Source: Chitinispirillia bacterium (GTDB taxonomy: Bacteria; Fibrobacterota; Chitinivibrionia; Chitinivibrionales; Chitinispirillaceae). From it: DNA of 64,000 bases. Every line of letters starts with the position of its first letter. Within the stretch, counting starts at the first letter, position 1. The stretch lies in the NCBI GenBank assembly GCA_009784115.1, contig WRCH01000001.1:1-64000 (forward strand), read 5' to 3'. The notes beneath the pieces are model-generated. The model did not search any database. It worked only from the letters and a program-made list of their open reading frames with translations, and had not been told where the DNA came from. Of the stretch, positions 38,184-48,654 are shown piece after piece. The position numbers were made by a program, and so were the translations under genes.

Positions 38184-39485
38184 ATGAAGAGGATTTATGG
38201 GGCGTTTTGTTGTTTTGCGGCTGTTTTTTTAACTGTCATTGTAACAAACTGCACTCCTGTGCGGGCGGTGAATAACAATTTGGCCTCTCCTGAATATTTA
38301 TTCGCGTGGGAATTTCTTGACGCGTTTTTTCTTTTCAGGGATAATCTTCCGCGCAATCCTCTTGGGTTCAATTCACCTGTGGAGCTTTACGAAAGCGTCA
38401 ATGAGCCGTTTACCGCTTATCACACGCCGCATCAGGCAAGCCGCATATTAAAGGCGCTTGGCACCTCCGCCGCGGGGCTTGGCGTAAGGCTTGACAGTGC
38501 TCAGAGCGGTTACGTCATAAGAGAGGTATTTCCCAACACACCCGCAGAGGAGGCGGGGTTAGAAAAATATGATACGCTGCTATCGATAAACGGCAAAAAA
38601 ACCGCCGGGCTTCCGATGCGTAAAGTTGCGGATCTTTTACGCGGCAAGCGCGGTGATAACAAAAAACTTGAGATAGCCCGCGGCATGGAACGTTTTGATG
38701 TAGCAGTTGCGATTGATGAATTTTTGGCGCCATCTGTTTTTTACGACAGCCTCACGCCTCAAATCGCCTATATTTTTATAAGCTCGTTTTTTACTCATAC
38801 CGCACTGGCGGGAGGTACGGCGGCAGAGTTTAAACAGGCGCTTCATGAGAGCGCGTGGGCGAAGCATACTATACTTGACTTAAGGGATAATCCCGGAGGT
38901 GAGATTGGTCAGGCGGTAAAAGTCGTAAGCGAGTTTCTTAAACCCGGTACCCCCATAGTAAAAGCAAAAGAGAGAACTCTGGATCCCAACACCGCAAGAG
39001 GCACTACGGTGGATACGACATGGGTTTCTCTTGAAAATTTATCTAACGCGGTTGACCGCTCCTTTATTGTGCTTATGAATGGCAGCACCGCAAGCGCTTC
39101 AGAATTTCTTATAGCGAGTTTCAACGTCCATCGTCCTGACATTATGACAATAGGCACAAGATCTTACGGCAAGGCGCGCGGACAGGCGGTTGTGATCACT
39201 CCCGATTCAGGATTATCGGTTGTAACATTCGCGCTCATTACCCCAATTGAGGGGCCAAGTTATGATATGATTGGAATCGAACCAAAGGTACAGCTCACAG
39301 ATAGGGAAGATGCTTTAGACAAGGCTATAGAGATGGCAGAATCTCATTTGACAAGAGCTTCTATTGGAGAAGAGGCACGCTCTATAGATGACAGAATCTT
39401 TCTTTTGCGTGATATGTATACATTGCAGGACCGCAAGCCTATGGCTATTAGAAATATTGATTTTGGCAAAAATGGCGTAGAATGA
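38184..39485 (+). CDS. S41 family (CtpA-like) peptidase, probable lipoprotein, with PDZ domain
   Basis: TVIVTNCTPV lipobox; PDZ FPNTPAEEAGLEKYDTLLSINGK; catalytic LMNGSTASASEFLIASF. Confidence 0.9.
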   Translation: MKRIYGAFCCFAAVFLTVIVTNCTPVRAVNNNLASPEYLFAWEFLDAFFLFRDNLPRNPLGFNSPVELYESVNEPFTAYHTPHQASRILKALGTSAAGLGVRLDSAQSGYVIREVFPNTPAEEAGLEKYDTLLSINGKKTAGLPMRKVADLLRGKRGDNKKLEIARGMERFDVAVAIDEFLAPSVFYDSLTPQIAYIFISSFFTHTALAGGTAAEFKQALHESAWAKHTILDLRDNPGGEIGQAVKVVSEFLKPGTPIVKAKERTLDPNTARGTTVDTTWVSLENLSNAVDRSFIVLMNGSTASASEFLIASFNVHRPDIMTIGTRSYGKARGQAVVITPDSGLSVVTFALITPIEGPSYDMIGIEPKVQLTDREDALDKAIEMAESHLTRASIGEEARSIDDRIFLLRDMYTLQDRKPMAIRNIDFGKNGVE

Positions 39486-41086
39486 AAATGGGGGATATTT
39501 CAAGATCGGACAGGGGTAAACCCTGTCCCTGCAGATGCAGCATCCGTAAGGGCGATCCTTGCGGTCATCCTCGTTTTAAGACGTCCCCTGTGCGCTTTTT
39601 CTCAGGACTGCGCTTAAGCGCTCTCGCTGCTGCCGTTGTTGGTTTTGTTAAGCCAAAAGGCAGAGAAGCGGGGCTTGTAATGATTCAGATTGATGGATTG
39701 TCCCGCTGTCAATTAGAGCGCGCTTTAAAAAACGGTAAGATGCCTTTCTTGTCTTCCTTTATGACTAAACAAAAATATCCTCTCAAATCATTTTATTCAG
39801 GTCTTCCGTCAAGCACCGCCGCGGTGCAGGCTGAAATCTTCTATGGGGTAAAATGCGCAGTACCCTCTTATGGATTTAAGCACAGAGCGAGCGGCGAAGT
39901 GTGGACTATGCTTGGTTCAAAAGGTTCATCGTGGGTACAGAATCATCTCAAAAATCACAATGAAAGTATCTTGAAAGGCGGCAGCGCTTATTCTGATACT
40001 TATAACGAGGGGACGCTCTGCTCGGGATTTTGCTCGCCGGATATGAGCGTGCGCTCTTATCTTCATCCGTTTAATCCGATAGCCGCCTGTTTACTTTTCA
40101 TAATTCATCTCCCAACAATTATAAAATCTGCCGCTTTACTTTTAATAGAGATTATTATTGCCGTATTTGATATTATCCGGGGAGTGATTCATAGAGAGAG
40201 TTTTTTGATGGAACTCTCGTTTATCACTGCGAGGGTAGGGATTTGTGTTATTTTACGCGAAGTTATAACTTCAGGCGTCAGTATAGATTCAAACCGCGGA
40301 CTGCCTCTTATTCACTGTAATTTTCTTGGCTACGACGAACAGGCGCACCGCCGCGGGCCCTCTTCAAAATTCGCTCACTGGACTCTCAAAGGTATAGACG
40401 ATTCAATAGAAAGAATATGCAAGGCGGCTTCACGTTCTAAAAGGCGTGATTATCAGGTGTGGATTTACTCCGATCACGGGCAGGAGACAACCATACCCTA
40501 TTACCGTGTTGCCAAAACGTCGGCGGAAAAATCGATCCGCGGTCTTTTTAAACAGATGGATAACGACGCGCACGTAGTAGCTCTTGGGCCTGTTGGGCAT
40601 GTTTATCTGTCAAAGCCGTATACAAAGGAGTATTTACAAACGGCAGCGGCTCTTTTGGTTGAAAAATGTTTTGTCCCGTTAGTAATGATGAAATTTGATG
40701 ATGATAAAGGTAATCGCAAAGTCAAAGAGATAAAAGCATGGACGCGCCGCGGCGTTTTTATACTGCCCTCGCAAGCTAAAGAGATACTTGGAGATGATCA
40801 TCCATTTTTAAAAGAGGCCGGGGTTGATTTAACGGCCCTTGTGCATCATGAAGATTCCGGCGATTTAGTGATCTGCGGCTGGGATAAAGAGGGGCATTCG
40901 ATGAGTTTTCCGATAGAGAACGGCGCTCACGCCGGTCCGGGCAGCGAAGAGACCCACGGGTTTTATTTAATGCCGTCTGCATCGTCAAACATGTCAAAAA
41001 ATTATTTGCGTCCCTTAGATTTAAGGGACGCTGTTTCGAGTTTTTTTAAAACTCAGCACTCCCCGGGTAGCGCGGAAAAGGAATAA
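39482..41086 (+). CDS. Alkaline phosphatase/phosphodiesterase-superfamily protein; N-terminal ~40 aa encoded by a repeat
   Basis: [49 protein letters not shown]-terminus reads [23 protein letters not shown] from an ACAGGGGTAAACCCTGTCCCTGC palindrome. Confidence 0.75.
   Translation: MKMGDISRSDRGKPCPCRCSIRKGDPCGHPRFKTSPVRFFSGLRLSALAAAVVGFVKPKGREAGLVMIQIDGLSRCQLERALKNGKMPFLSSFMTKQKYPLKSFYSGLPSSTAAVQAEIFYGVKCAVPSYGFKHRASGEVWTMLGSKGSSWVQNHLKNHNESILKGGSAYSDTYNEGTLCSGFCSPDMSVRSYLHPFNPIAACLLFIIHLPTIIKSAALLLIEIIIAVFDIIRGVIHRESFLMELSFITARVGICVILREVITSGVSIDSNRGLPLIHCNFLGYDEQAHRRGPSSKFAHWTLKGIDDSIERICKAASRSKRRDYQVWIYSDHGQETTIPYYRVAKTSAEKSIRGLFKQMDNDAHVVALGPVGHVYLSKPYTKEYLQTAAALLVEKCFVPLVMMKFDDDKGNRKVKEIKAWTRRGVFILPSQAKEILGDDHPFLKEAGVDLTALVHHEDSGDLVICGWDKEGHSMSFPIENGAHAGPGSEETHGFYLMPSASSNMSKNYLRPLDLRDAVSSFFKTQHSPGSAEKE
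39508..39580 (+). repeat. Palindromic repeat (GACAGGGGTAAACCCTGTCCCTGC...) read through in frame
   Basis: GACAGGG-GTAAA-CCCTGTC hairpin plus 'aagggcgatccttgcggtc' downstream; inside ORF 39482-41086. Confidence 0.6.
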
Positions 41087-42431
41087 CTTCTCTTATATTT
41101 TGTAAACCGGTAACAAAAAGAAGAAGTCTCTCAAACCCTAAACCAAACCCCGCATGCGGAGCGCCTCCGTACTTGCGCAAGTCAAGATACCACCAGTAAT
41201 TCTTTTCGTCAAGCCCGCACTCTTTTATGCGTGATACAAGTACATCCAAACGATCTTCGCGTTCCGATCCGCCAATAAGTTCGCCAATTCCCGGCACTAA
41301 AAGATCCATCGCTCTTACGGTCTTATTATCATCATTAAGACGCATATAAAAAGCCTTTATAGTTTTTGGATAATCGTAAACAATAACAGGTCTTTTAAAA
41401 ATCTGCTCTGTAAGATAACGCTCGTGTTCAGATTGAATATCCGAACCCCACGATACAGGATATTCAAATTTGTGTCCGCTTGAAGTGAGCCGCTCAATCG
41501 CTTCGGTATAGCTGATGCGTACGCATCCATGCGACGCTACATTTTCCAAATTGGCAATAACCGCCGGATTTACGTGGCTATTGAAAAACTCAAGATCATC
41601 TCTATTGTTTTCAAGCACATGAGAACAGAGATAGCGTACAAACTCTTCTGCTAAATCCATATCCTGTTCAAGTTTACAAAACGCCATTTCCGGCTCTATC
41701 ATCCAAAACTCAGCCAAGTGGCGTGTAGTGTTGGAATTCTCCGCTCTGAAAGTGGGGCCGAACGTATAAACCCGTCCCATTGCCATTGCGTAAGTTTCAA
41801 CTTCAAGCTGACCGCTCACAGTGAGGTTTGCAGGTTTACCAAAGAAGTCTTTGCTGTAGTCTACCTCACCCTGCTCGGTTTTTGGCAGTTTCTCCATGTT
41901 AAGTGTTGATACCTTAAACATTTCGCCGGCGCCCTCGCAGTCGCTTGTAGTAATGATTGGGGTGTGGACATAGTAGAACCCGCGCTCTTGAAAAAATTTG
42001 TGGACTGCAAACGAGAGTGAATTTCTCAAACGCGCTACTGCTCCTATGGTATTGGTGCGGGGCCGAAGATGCGCAATTTCCCGCAGATATTCAAACGAGT
42101 GTTTTTTCTTTTGCAAAGGATAATCTGTGGGCGCGATATTATACACAGATACCTCTGTTGCCGCGATCTCGTATTTTTGTCCTTTGCCGGGAGACTCAAC
42201 TAATTTTCCCAAGACACGCACACTGCTCCCCGTTGTCACACGTGAGAGCTGTGATTCAAAATTTGGGAGAGTATCGGGAATAACCGCCTGTACTCCGCTA
42301 AGACAGGAACCGTCATTGATTTCATAAAAGCAAAAGCCCTTGCCGTCTCTGCGGGTTCTCACCCATCCGTCAACTTCAACCTCTGCTCCCGCACTCGGGA
42401 GCGCTAATATCTCTTTTATTCTGTTTCGCAT
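41046..42431 (-). CDS. asnS: Asparaginyl-tRNA synthetase
   Basis: [91 protein letters not shown]. Confidence 0.96.
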   Translation of the reverse strand: MRNRIKEILALPSAGAEVEVDGWVRTRRDGKGFCFYEINDGSCLSGVQAVIPDTLPNFESQLSRVTTGSSVRVLGKLVESPGKGQKYEIAATEVSVYNIAPTDYPLQKKKHSFEYLREIAHLRPRTNTIGAVARLRNSLSFAVHKFFQERGFYYVHTPIITTSDCEGAGEMFKVSTLNMEKLPKTEQGEVDYSKDFFGKPANLTVSGQLEVETYAMAMGRVYTFGPTFRAENSNTTRHLAEFWMIEPEMAFCKLEQDMDLAEEFVRYLCSHVLENNRDDLEFFNSHVNPAVIANLENVASHGCVRISYTEAIERLTSSGHKFEYPVSWGSDIQSEHERYLTEQIFKRPVIVYDYPKTIKAFYMRLNDDNKTVRAMDLLVPGIGELIGGSEREDRLDVLVSRIKECGLDEKNYWWYLDLRKYGGAPHAGFGLGFERLLLFVTGLQNIREVIPFPRYPGSAEF

Positions 42432-42955
42432 ATTTTCTCTGTACTGTAGTTTAAAAGTGTTTTTGGACTGTATTTTCCGATTTTTTCTTCATAGTTAAGA
42501 AACGGCAAGCCTATAATAGAAAATATTCCCGCTACCTGAGCGCCTACGCTTTCAACCATTGCCGCTGTTGCCGCAAGTGTTCCGCCGGTAGCGATCAAGT
42601 CGTCAATAATAAGCCAGCGCTTTTTGGGGACAAGATCCTCTTCATGAATTTCAAGTGTTGCGGAGCCGTACTCCAAGTCATAAGACATCTCAATAGTTTT
42701 GCATGGGAGCTTACCTTTTTTGCGCGCCAAAACTAACGGCACATTATTGTGGTATGAAAAACATGATCCAAGCAAAAACCCGCGGCTCTCGATAGAGATC
42801 ACTCCATCCACTTTCTCATCTTTGTATAAATCAAGCATGGAATCCACTACAAATTTAAACGCTTTTGGATTTGTAAAGATGCTTGTTATGTCATAAAAAA
42901 GAATTCCCGGTTTTGGAAAATCAGGCACTTTACGAATTGCGCTGTCTAAATCCAT
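42416..42955 (-). CDS. apt: Adenine phosphoribosyltransferase
   Basis: [45 protein letters not shown]. Confidence 0.95.
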   Translation of the reverse strand: MDLDSAIRKVPDFPKPGILFYDITSIFTNPKAFKFVVDSMLDLYKDEKVDGVISIESRGFLLGSCFSYHNNVPLVLARKKGKLPCKTIEMSYDLEYGSATLEIHEEDLVPKKRWLIIDDLIATGGTLAATAAMVESVGAQVAGIFSIIGLPFLNYEEKIGKYSPKTLLNYSTEKICETE

Positions 42956-43048
42956 TGAATAAGCCTCCTGTTTTTTTTGCTGATTGCAGAGCGTATAAAA
43001 TACGTTTTGCGCACGTTTTATCGGTTTAAAATAATGCTAAACCATTTT

Positions 43049-43075
43049 TTATAGATCACACGATTAAATATTGCG
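43049..43075 (+). repeat. Solo arm of long-hairpin family I (element-C type)
   Basis: ttatagatcacacgattaaatattgcg matches the reverse complement of 29439-29463 over 23 exact nt. Confidence 0.7.
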
Positions 43076-43141
43076 TTGACGGTGATTACCAAACAGGTTT
43101 TTGGGATATCGAAAAATTGGTAAGAATTTTGCTCTATACAA

Positions 43142-43246
43142 TTATTACTCCGGCAGTTAAATGTAGCAACCTTCGGTACAGCGGCCTCACGATGGTTCGT
43201 GCAGTCGATGTGCCGGAGGTTGCGACATTTAACTGCCGCCTTAATA
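43142..43246 (+). repeat. Long-hairpin family I, element E
   Basis: CGGCAGTTAAATGT/ACATTTAACTGCCG perfect 14-bp arms; GCAACCTTCGG/CCGGAGGTTGC inner stem; core CCTCACGATGGTTCGTGCAGTCG. Confidence 0.88.
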
Positions 43247-43281
43247 AAAAAATACTGCTGTCTGCCGAAATTGGGGTCGAT

Positions 43282-44028
43282 ATGGAAAAAGTGCGATTAA
43301 TTTGCTTGCCGATTATATTTTTTTTTGCACTGACTTTCGCCCAAAGCGCCGATGAAGTCGTACAAAAATCAGAAGACATTTTACATGCTAAAAGCAGCAA
43401 GAGCGATGTAACCATGCGCATCGTTCGCCCCAACTGGACTCGTGAGCTTTCCATGCGCAGTTATTCGCTTAAGGATGATTATGCGATGATCTATATATTA
43501 AGCCCTGTAAGAGACAGAGGTACATCTTTTCTTAAACGTCAAACAGGTCTTTGGCAGTGGGTTCCAACTATCAGCAGAGTCATAAAGATTCCACCCTCTA
43601 TGATGACTCAATCATGGATGGGTTCAGATTTTACAAACGATGATCTCGTAAGAGGCGCCTCTGTTGTAAATGATTATACTCACTCTTTTCTCAGTGATAC
43701 GGTTAGCGACGGGGCAGGCGCGTGGCGGGTACAGCTCATCCCCAAGCCAACCGCTCCCGTTGTATGGAGCAAAGTTATCATGTGGGTGACAAAGGATGAC
43801 TACATCCGGCGCCGGGTAGAGTTCTTTGATGAACGCGGGACTTTAGTCAGCGTTCTTGTTTTGGATAATGTAAAGAAGATGGGCGGAAGAACAATACCAA
43901 CAAGAATGACAATGACCCCGCAGGATAAACCGGGCAATCGTACCGTAATGGAATACAGTGACGCGCAGTTTGACATATCAATCAACGAAAGTTTTTTCTC
44001 TCAGCAAAATATGAAACAGATAAGATAA
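43282..44028 (+). CDS. Outer membrane lipoprotein-sorting (LolA-like) protein
   Basis: Signal peptide LPIIFFFALTFAQS; ILSPVRDRGTSFLKRQTGLWQWVPTISRVIKIPPSMMTQSWMGSDFTNDDLVR. Confidence 0.85.
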   Translation: MEKVRLICLPIIFFFALTFAQSADEVVQKSEDILHAKSSKSDVTMRIVRPNWTRELSMRSYSLKDDYAMIYILSPVRDRGTSFLKRQTGLWQWVPTISRVIKIPPSMMTQSWMGSDFTNDDLVRGASVVNDYTHSFLSDTVSDGAGAWRVQLIPKPTAPVVWSKVIMWVTKDDYIRRRVEFFDERGTLVSVLVLDNVKKMGGRTIPTRMTMTPQDKPGNRTVMEYSDAQFDISINESFFSQQNMKQIR

Positions 44029-44041
44029 TAAAGGCGGACCG

Positions 44042-45265
44042 TTGACATATCTGCAAATGGCATGGCGCAACCTCTGGCGAAATAAAAACCGAACTCTGAT
44101 AACAGTGTCGTCAGTATTTTTTGCCCTTGTGTTAGCGCTGTTTATCCGCTCAATTAAAATCGGCAGTTACAATCATATTATTACAAGCGCGTTGAGTCTC
44201 AATACCGGATTTATTCAGGTGCAGGATACAGGTTTTTTCGATACAAAAAGTCTCGAAAACAGTATGGCTCTAAGTGATACGCAGATCACCGCGGCAAAAG
44301 CTGTAAAGGGTGTGAAATCAGCTGTACCAAGGATAGAGTCTTTTGCGCTTGCAAGTTTGCATAATAGAACACAGGGCGTATCTGTCATTGGAACAGATCC
44401 CGCCGGCGAAACTGCTATGAATGATCTTAAGTCACGAGTGACAAAGGGGAAATATTTTCTTAGCGACTCTTCTAAAAGCGTACTTGTCGGCGAAGAGCTT
44501 GCAAGGCGTCTTGGCGTTAAAGTTGGCGATACGCTTGTACTTTTAAGTCAAGGATACTTTGGGATGAGCGCCGCCGGAGCTTTTCCTGTAGATGGAGTGG
44601 TAAAGCTGCCGCTTCCTGATCTTAACAACAGCGCAGTTTACATGCCGCTTGGCGCGGCTCAGTGGTTTTTCTCAATGCCGAATCGGGTGACCTCTTTAGT
44701 GATTATGCTTTATAATCCCGATCAAGAAAATAAAGCCGCGCAAAAATTAAAAAAAATCTTTTCTGATGATAACTACGATGTACTTACATGGCGAAAACTC
44801 ATCCCAGAGCTTGTGCAGGGGATAGAGTTCAGTAACGCAAGCGGGCTTATCATGCTTGGTATTCTCTACCTTGTAATAGGGTTTGGCATTTTTGGGACGG
44901 TTATGATGATGACTTCTGAGAGGCATCGTGAGTTTTCTGTTTTAATCTCAATCGGGATGAAGCCAACACTTCTTGGAGTTGTGCTGTTTATTGAAACGGT
45001 GATAATTGCATTGATTGGAGCCGTGCTTGGGGCGGTTGTATCATTACCCATTCTCCTTTACATGAGGGCGCATCCCATAGAGTTAAGCGGACTTATGGCG
45101 CAGGTGACTGTTCAATACGGATTTGAACCGATTTTGCCTTTTTGGGTGAGCGCTTCGCTTTTTGTTCATCAGGGGCTTGTTGTGTTTATCATTGCGCTTT
45201 TGGTTTCGCTCTATCCGTTATGGGCTGTTAATAGGCTTCGTCTTTCTGATGAATTGAGGTCGTGA
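44042..45265 (+). CDS. ABC transporter permease (FtsX/LolCE type)
   Basis: MAWRNLWRNKNRTLITVSSVFFALVLALFIRS; MacB-like periplasmic domain; four TMs. Confidence 0.9.
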   Translation: MTYLQMAWRNLWRNKNRTLITVSSVFFALVLALFIRSIKIGSYNHIITSALSLNTGFIQVQDTGFFDTKSLENSMALSDTQITAAKAVKGVKSAVPRIESFALASLHNRTQGVSVIGTDPAGETAMNDLKSRVTKGKYFLSDSSKSVLVGEELARRLGVKVGDTLVLLSQGYFGMSAAGAFPVDGVVKLPLPDLNNSAVYMPLGAAQWFFSMPNRVTSLVIMLYNPDQENKAAQKLKKIFSDDNYDVLTWRKLIPELVQGIEFSNASGLIMLGILYLVIGFGIFGTVMMMTSERHREFSVLISIGMKPTLLGVVLFIETVIIALIGAVLGAVVSLPILLYMRAHPIELSGLMAQVTVQYGFEPILPFWVSASLFVHQGLVVFIIALLVSLYPLWAVNRLRLSDELRS

Positions 45266-45271
45266 ACAGAT

Positions 45272-45298
45272 GGTGCATCCCTCCGGGATGCAGGAAAA
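45272..45298 (+). repeat. Short hairpin repeat family III (gtGCATCCctccGGGATGCAGGAAAA)
   Basis: Same as 33531 with a different loop. Confidence 0.6.
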
Positions 45299-45328
45299 GA
45301 TAACATATAGTAAGAAAGCAGATATACG

Positions 45329-46540
45329 GTGATATTGTCTCTCGCATGGAAAAATATCTGGAGAAATAAATTACGCAGCGCGGTGATTATTACCGCTATT
45401 GCTTTGGGGCTTATGTGCGGGCTTTTCGCTGCCGCCATGTATACCGATTTGGGAGCGCAGATGGTTCGCTCGGCTGTTACCGCAAGCATCTCTCATTTGC
45501 AAATTTCCAATCCTCAGTTTTTAGATGACGGAGAAGTACGGCACTATATCCCTAACGCGCAAGAGACCGCAAAAAAAATAGACTCGCTGCCGCAAGTTGC
45601 CGCCGCCGCGCCAAGAATTATTGTAAACGGTATGGCCTCCTCTCCGCAAACTGTTCTTGGGGTGCAGATCACCGGGGTAGTTGCTCAAGAAGAGAAACGT
45701 CTCACCACTATCGCAAACTCTCTTGTTGAAGGGAATTATTTCGGCTGCGCGGGGATAAATCAGGCGGTGGTTGGGCAAGAGCTCGCTAATCGTCTTGATC
45801 TAAGAGTCGGGTCAAGGATCGTTTTTACATTTGTGGATGTCAACGGCGTACTCACCGGAAGCGCCTTTACAATATGCGGACTTTTTCGCACAGCATCCGC
45901 AGAATTTGACCGCTCCGCGGTGTATGTAACGGCGCATGAACTGGGCGGACTTTTAGAGACAGGTATGCAATTCCAGCAGATTGCGGTCCTTTTTAAAAGT
46001 TTGAAAGCGGTTGACACATCCTTAACCCAAATTGAAAAAATGGTTCCGAAAATGAAAGTGCAAACGTGGCGCCAGCTTGCTCCTCAGCTTGACTATATAT
46101 CATCAAGCATGTCAATCATCATGTACATATTTCTTGGAGTAATACTGCTCGCCCTCGCGTTTGGAATTGTAAACACAATGCTTATGGCAGTGCTTGAGCG
46201 TCAACGAGAGTTTGGAATGCTTATGGCGGTGGGTATGGGGCGCCGCACGCTCTTTTTACTTGTAGCGATTGAAACCATTTTACTTTCAATAACAGGTGCA
46301 GTCATAGGTATGATTTTAGCATTTTTTCTTGTGTCAATTTTGTCAGCGACAGGGATAAATCTCTCTATGCTTTCTGAGGGACTTAGGGAGTATGGAATCG
46401 CCGATGTGCTTTATCCGTCTTTACCGTTCTCAATGTATCCAATAGTTTCAGGAATGGTTTTTGTCACAGCACTGCTCAGCGCCCTCTATCCGGCTTTAAG
46501 GGCGCTCAGATTAAATCCCGCGCAAGCCTTGAGAGAATAG
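45329..46540 (+). CDS. ABC transporter permease (FtsX/LolCE type)
   Basis: LAWKNIWRNKLRSAVIITAIALGLMCGLFAAA; C-terminal ALYPALRALRLNPAQALRE. Confidence 0.92.
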   Translation: MILSLAWKNIWRNKLRSAVIITAIALGLMCGLFAAAMYTDLGAQMVRSAVTASISHLQISNPQFLDDGEVRHYIPNAQETAKKIDSLPQVAAAAPRIIVNGMASSPQTVLGVQITGVVAQEEKRLTTIANSLVEGNYFGCAGINQAVVGQELANRLDLRVGSRIVFTFVDVNGVLTGSAFTICGLFRTASAEFDRSAVYVTAHELGGLLETGMQFQQIAVLFKSLKAVDTSLTQIEKMVPKMKVQTWRQLAPQLDYISSSMSIIMYIFLGVILLALAFGIVNTMLMAVLERQREFGMLMAVGMGRRTLFLLVAIETILLSITGAVIGMILAFFLVSILSATGINLSMLSEGLREYGIADVLYPSLPFSMYPIVSGMVFVTALLSALYPALRALRLNPAQALRE

Positions 46541-46555
46541 ATGATCTTTGTCCTA

Positions 46556-46608
46556 ACCCCTTTAGGGGTAAAAGATTGCAGCGCAGGGTTTTAACCCTGT
46601 GCGCTGCG
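46556..46608 (+). repeat. Double-hairpin repeat family II
   Basis: CCCCTTTAGGGG then GCAGCGCAGGGTTTTAACCCTGTGCGCTGC. Confidence 0.7.
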
Positions 46609-46638
46609 GATGTCAGATTAAAAAGAAAGGGATAACAA

Positions 46639-47331
46639 GTGACCGTTATTGATGCTCATAATATTACAAAAATATATCATGAATCAGAAGTGCCGGTGCG
46701 GGCGCTTAAGGATGTGAGTTTTCATGTTGACGATGGAGAATTTACCGCGATAGTAGGCCCTTCGGGTTCCGGCAAGAGTACGCTATTGCACATTTTAGGC
46801 GGCTTGGACAGACCGACTCAGGGTGGTGTAAAAGTTGGCGGTGTTGATTTGAATTTGTTAAGTCCGTCAAAACTTATTGACTTTAGACTTTTTAATATAG
46901 GTTTTGTGTTTCAGGCGTTTAATCTTATTCCGGTTCTCACAGCGCGTGAAAATGTGGAGTTTATAATGCTGCTTCAAAAATTTCCCAAGGCCGAGCGGCA
47001 AAAAAGAGCGCAGGAATTAATTGACGCTGTTGGATTGTCGCTGAGGGCAGATCACCGTCCTGTTCAGCTCTCAGGCGGGGAACAGCAGCGGGTGGCCGTA
47101 GCGCGCAGTCTCGCCTCCCGCCCCCGGTTTGTTCTTGCGGATGAACCTACCGCGAATCTCGATTCTCAGTCAGCCGAAAATCTTCTTTCGATTATGGCTG
47201 ATCTTAATAAAAAATTAGGCACGGTATTTCTTTTTTCCACACATGACAAAAGAGTTATAGATCGGGCGAGGCGGGTTATTACGCTTCGCGATGGGGAGAT
47301 AGAGAGCGATAAAACGCAAGCGGGCGCGTGA
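46639..47331 (+). CDS. ABC transporter ATP-binding protein (LolD/MacB-like)
   Basis: [50 protein letters not shown]. Confidence 0.95.
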   Translation: MTVIDAHNITKIYHESEVPVRALKDVSFHVDDGEFTAIVGPSGSGKSTLLHILGGLDRPTQGGVKVGGVDLNLLSPSKLIDFRLFNIGFVFQAFNLIPVLTARENVEFIMLLQKFPKAERQKRAQELIDAVGLSLRADHRPVQLSGGEQQRVAVARSLASRPRFVLADEPTANLDSQSAENLLSIMADLNKKLGTVFLFSTHDKRVIDRARRVITLRDGEIESDKTQAGA

Positions 47332-48518
47332 TGTATTTAAAATTGAAATTTTTGATAATACCATTATCAATTTTTGTATTGACCGCTGATATCAACGCTC
47401 AAAACTGGTTCCCGGCAAAAAACAACACCGACATAAACGGCTACATCTCAGATCTGCCGCTTATGACCTTTCGCACCGACTCAACTACTATCGGTTTTCT
47501 CAACATCGTCCACGGACGGCTCAATACCGCGTGGTACCCTTTATCTGGATTAACAGCTGCCGCGGCCGGCCGTGCTGAGCTGTTTACAGGCAGTAATCTT
47601 CAATCTCTTGTTCTGCCAGGGCCGAATTTAAATCTTTTGGGTCAGGATGTAGGATACGCAAGCATCACAAACGCGTGGCCGTCTGCGCTTTATGGAAATG
47701 TTGACAGAGCGTATGTGAGTTTTTCAAATAACGCTTTTGTAATTTCCGGCGGCCGTCAGCGGATAAATTGGAGCACGAATTTAGTATGGAACCCAAATGA
47801 CTGGTTTAACGCCTATAACTATTTTGATTTTGACTATGAGGAGCGCCCGGGAACAGACGGGTTAAGGACTACTTATTATTTTGGCCCGGTATCCTCTATG
47901 GAAATTGCGCTGAAAGCAAGCCGCCATCTTGACGAAAGAACTTATGCGCTGATGTATCATTCTAATTACTCAGGAGTTGATTACCAGCTTCAGGGCGGAA
48001 TATTTGGTCAGGACGCCGCGCTTGGGGTGTCGTGGGCCGGACAGATCTTGGGCGGTGGATTTAGGGGCGAGGGGAGCGGATATCTGCCCGTACTTAACAA
48101 CAGCGGCGGATTTAGCGCGCAGGACAGCGCAATTTTTGTAGTGGCGCTCTCCGGAGATTATACTTTTCCAAGCAGTTTGTACTGGCTCACCGAGGCTATT
48201 TATAATGGATTCGGCAGCCGCAGTCAATTAAATCAATCCCCAATAAGAGCTCAAAACATCTCAGCGAAAATGCTAACCCCGGTAAAATATCTTGTTTATA
48301 CCTCTCTCTCTTATTCGTTTACAGATCTTATTGACGGTACGCTTGCTGTAATGTATCCGATAGCGCAGAACTCATTTTTTGCAGGCCCCACAATTACCAT
48401 ATCCGCGTCGCAAAATGTCGAGCTGCTTATTTTAGGCCAGTTTTTTTCCGGCGCGGAGGGGTCGCTTTTTGAGCAGACAGCTAACATTTTCGGCGGACGG
48501 CTGCGCTATTCGTTTTAA
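47328..48518 (+). CDS. Predicted outer-membrane beta-barrel protein co-transcribed with the ABC cluster
   Basis: Signal peptide FVLTADINAQ; NDWFNAYNYFDFDYEERPGTDGLRTTYYFGP; C-terminal GGRLRYSF (terminal aromatic). Confidence 0.7.
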   Translation: MMYLKLKFLIIPLSIFVLTADINAQNWFPAKNNTDINGYISDLPLMTFRTDSTTIGFLNIVHGRLNTAWYPLSGLTAAAAGRAELFTGSNLQSLVLPGPNLNLLGQDVGYASITNAWPSALYGNVDRAYVSFSNNAFVISGGRQRINWSTNLVWNPNDWFNAYNYFDFDYEERPGTDGLRTTYYFGPVSSMEIALKASRHLDERTYALMYHSNYSGVDYQLQGGIFGQDAALGVSWAGQILGGGFRGEGSGYLPVLNNSGGFSAQDSAIFVVALSGDYTFPSSLYWLTEAIYNGFGSRSQLNQSPIRAQNISAKMLTPVKYLVYTSLSYSFTDLIDGTLAVMYPIAQNSFFAGPTITISASQNVELLILGQFFSGAEGSLFEQTANIFGGRLRYSF

Positions 48519-48580
48519 AGACGAGCAATTTCATTATTTTTGCTTGCCTGTCGGCTATGATTTTAGTTATACTAGATATA

Positions 48581-48615
48581 CTATTATTTCGGCAGTTAAA
48601 GGCCGCCTTACTATA
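48581..48615 (+). repeat. Solo arm/deletion remnant of long-hairpin family I (element D/E type)
   Basis: ctattatttcggcagttaaaggccgccttactata joins the D left arm to the E right terminus. Confidence 0.6.
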
Positions 48616-48654
48616 AATATTGAAACGTTTCTAATGAATGATATATCAATAACT

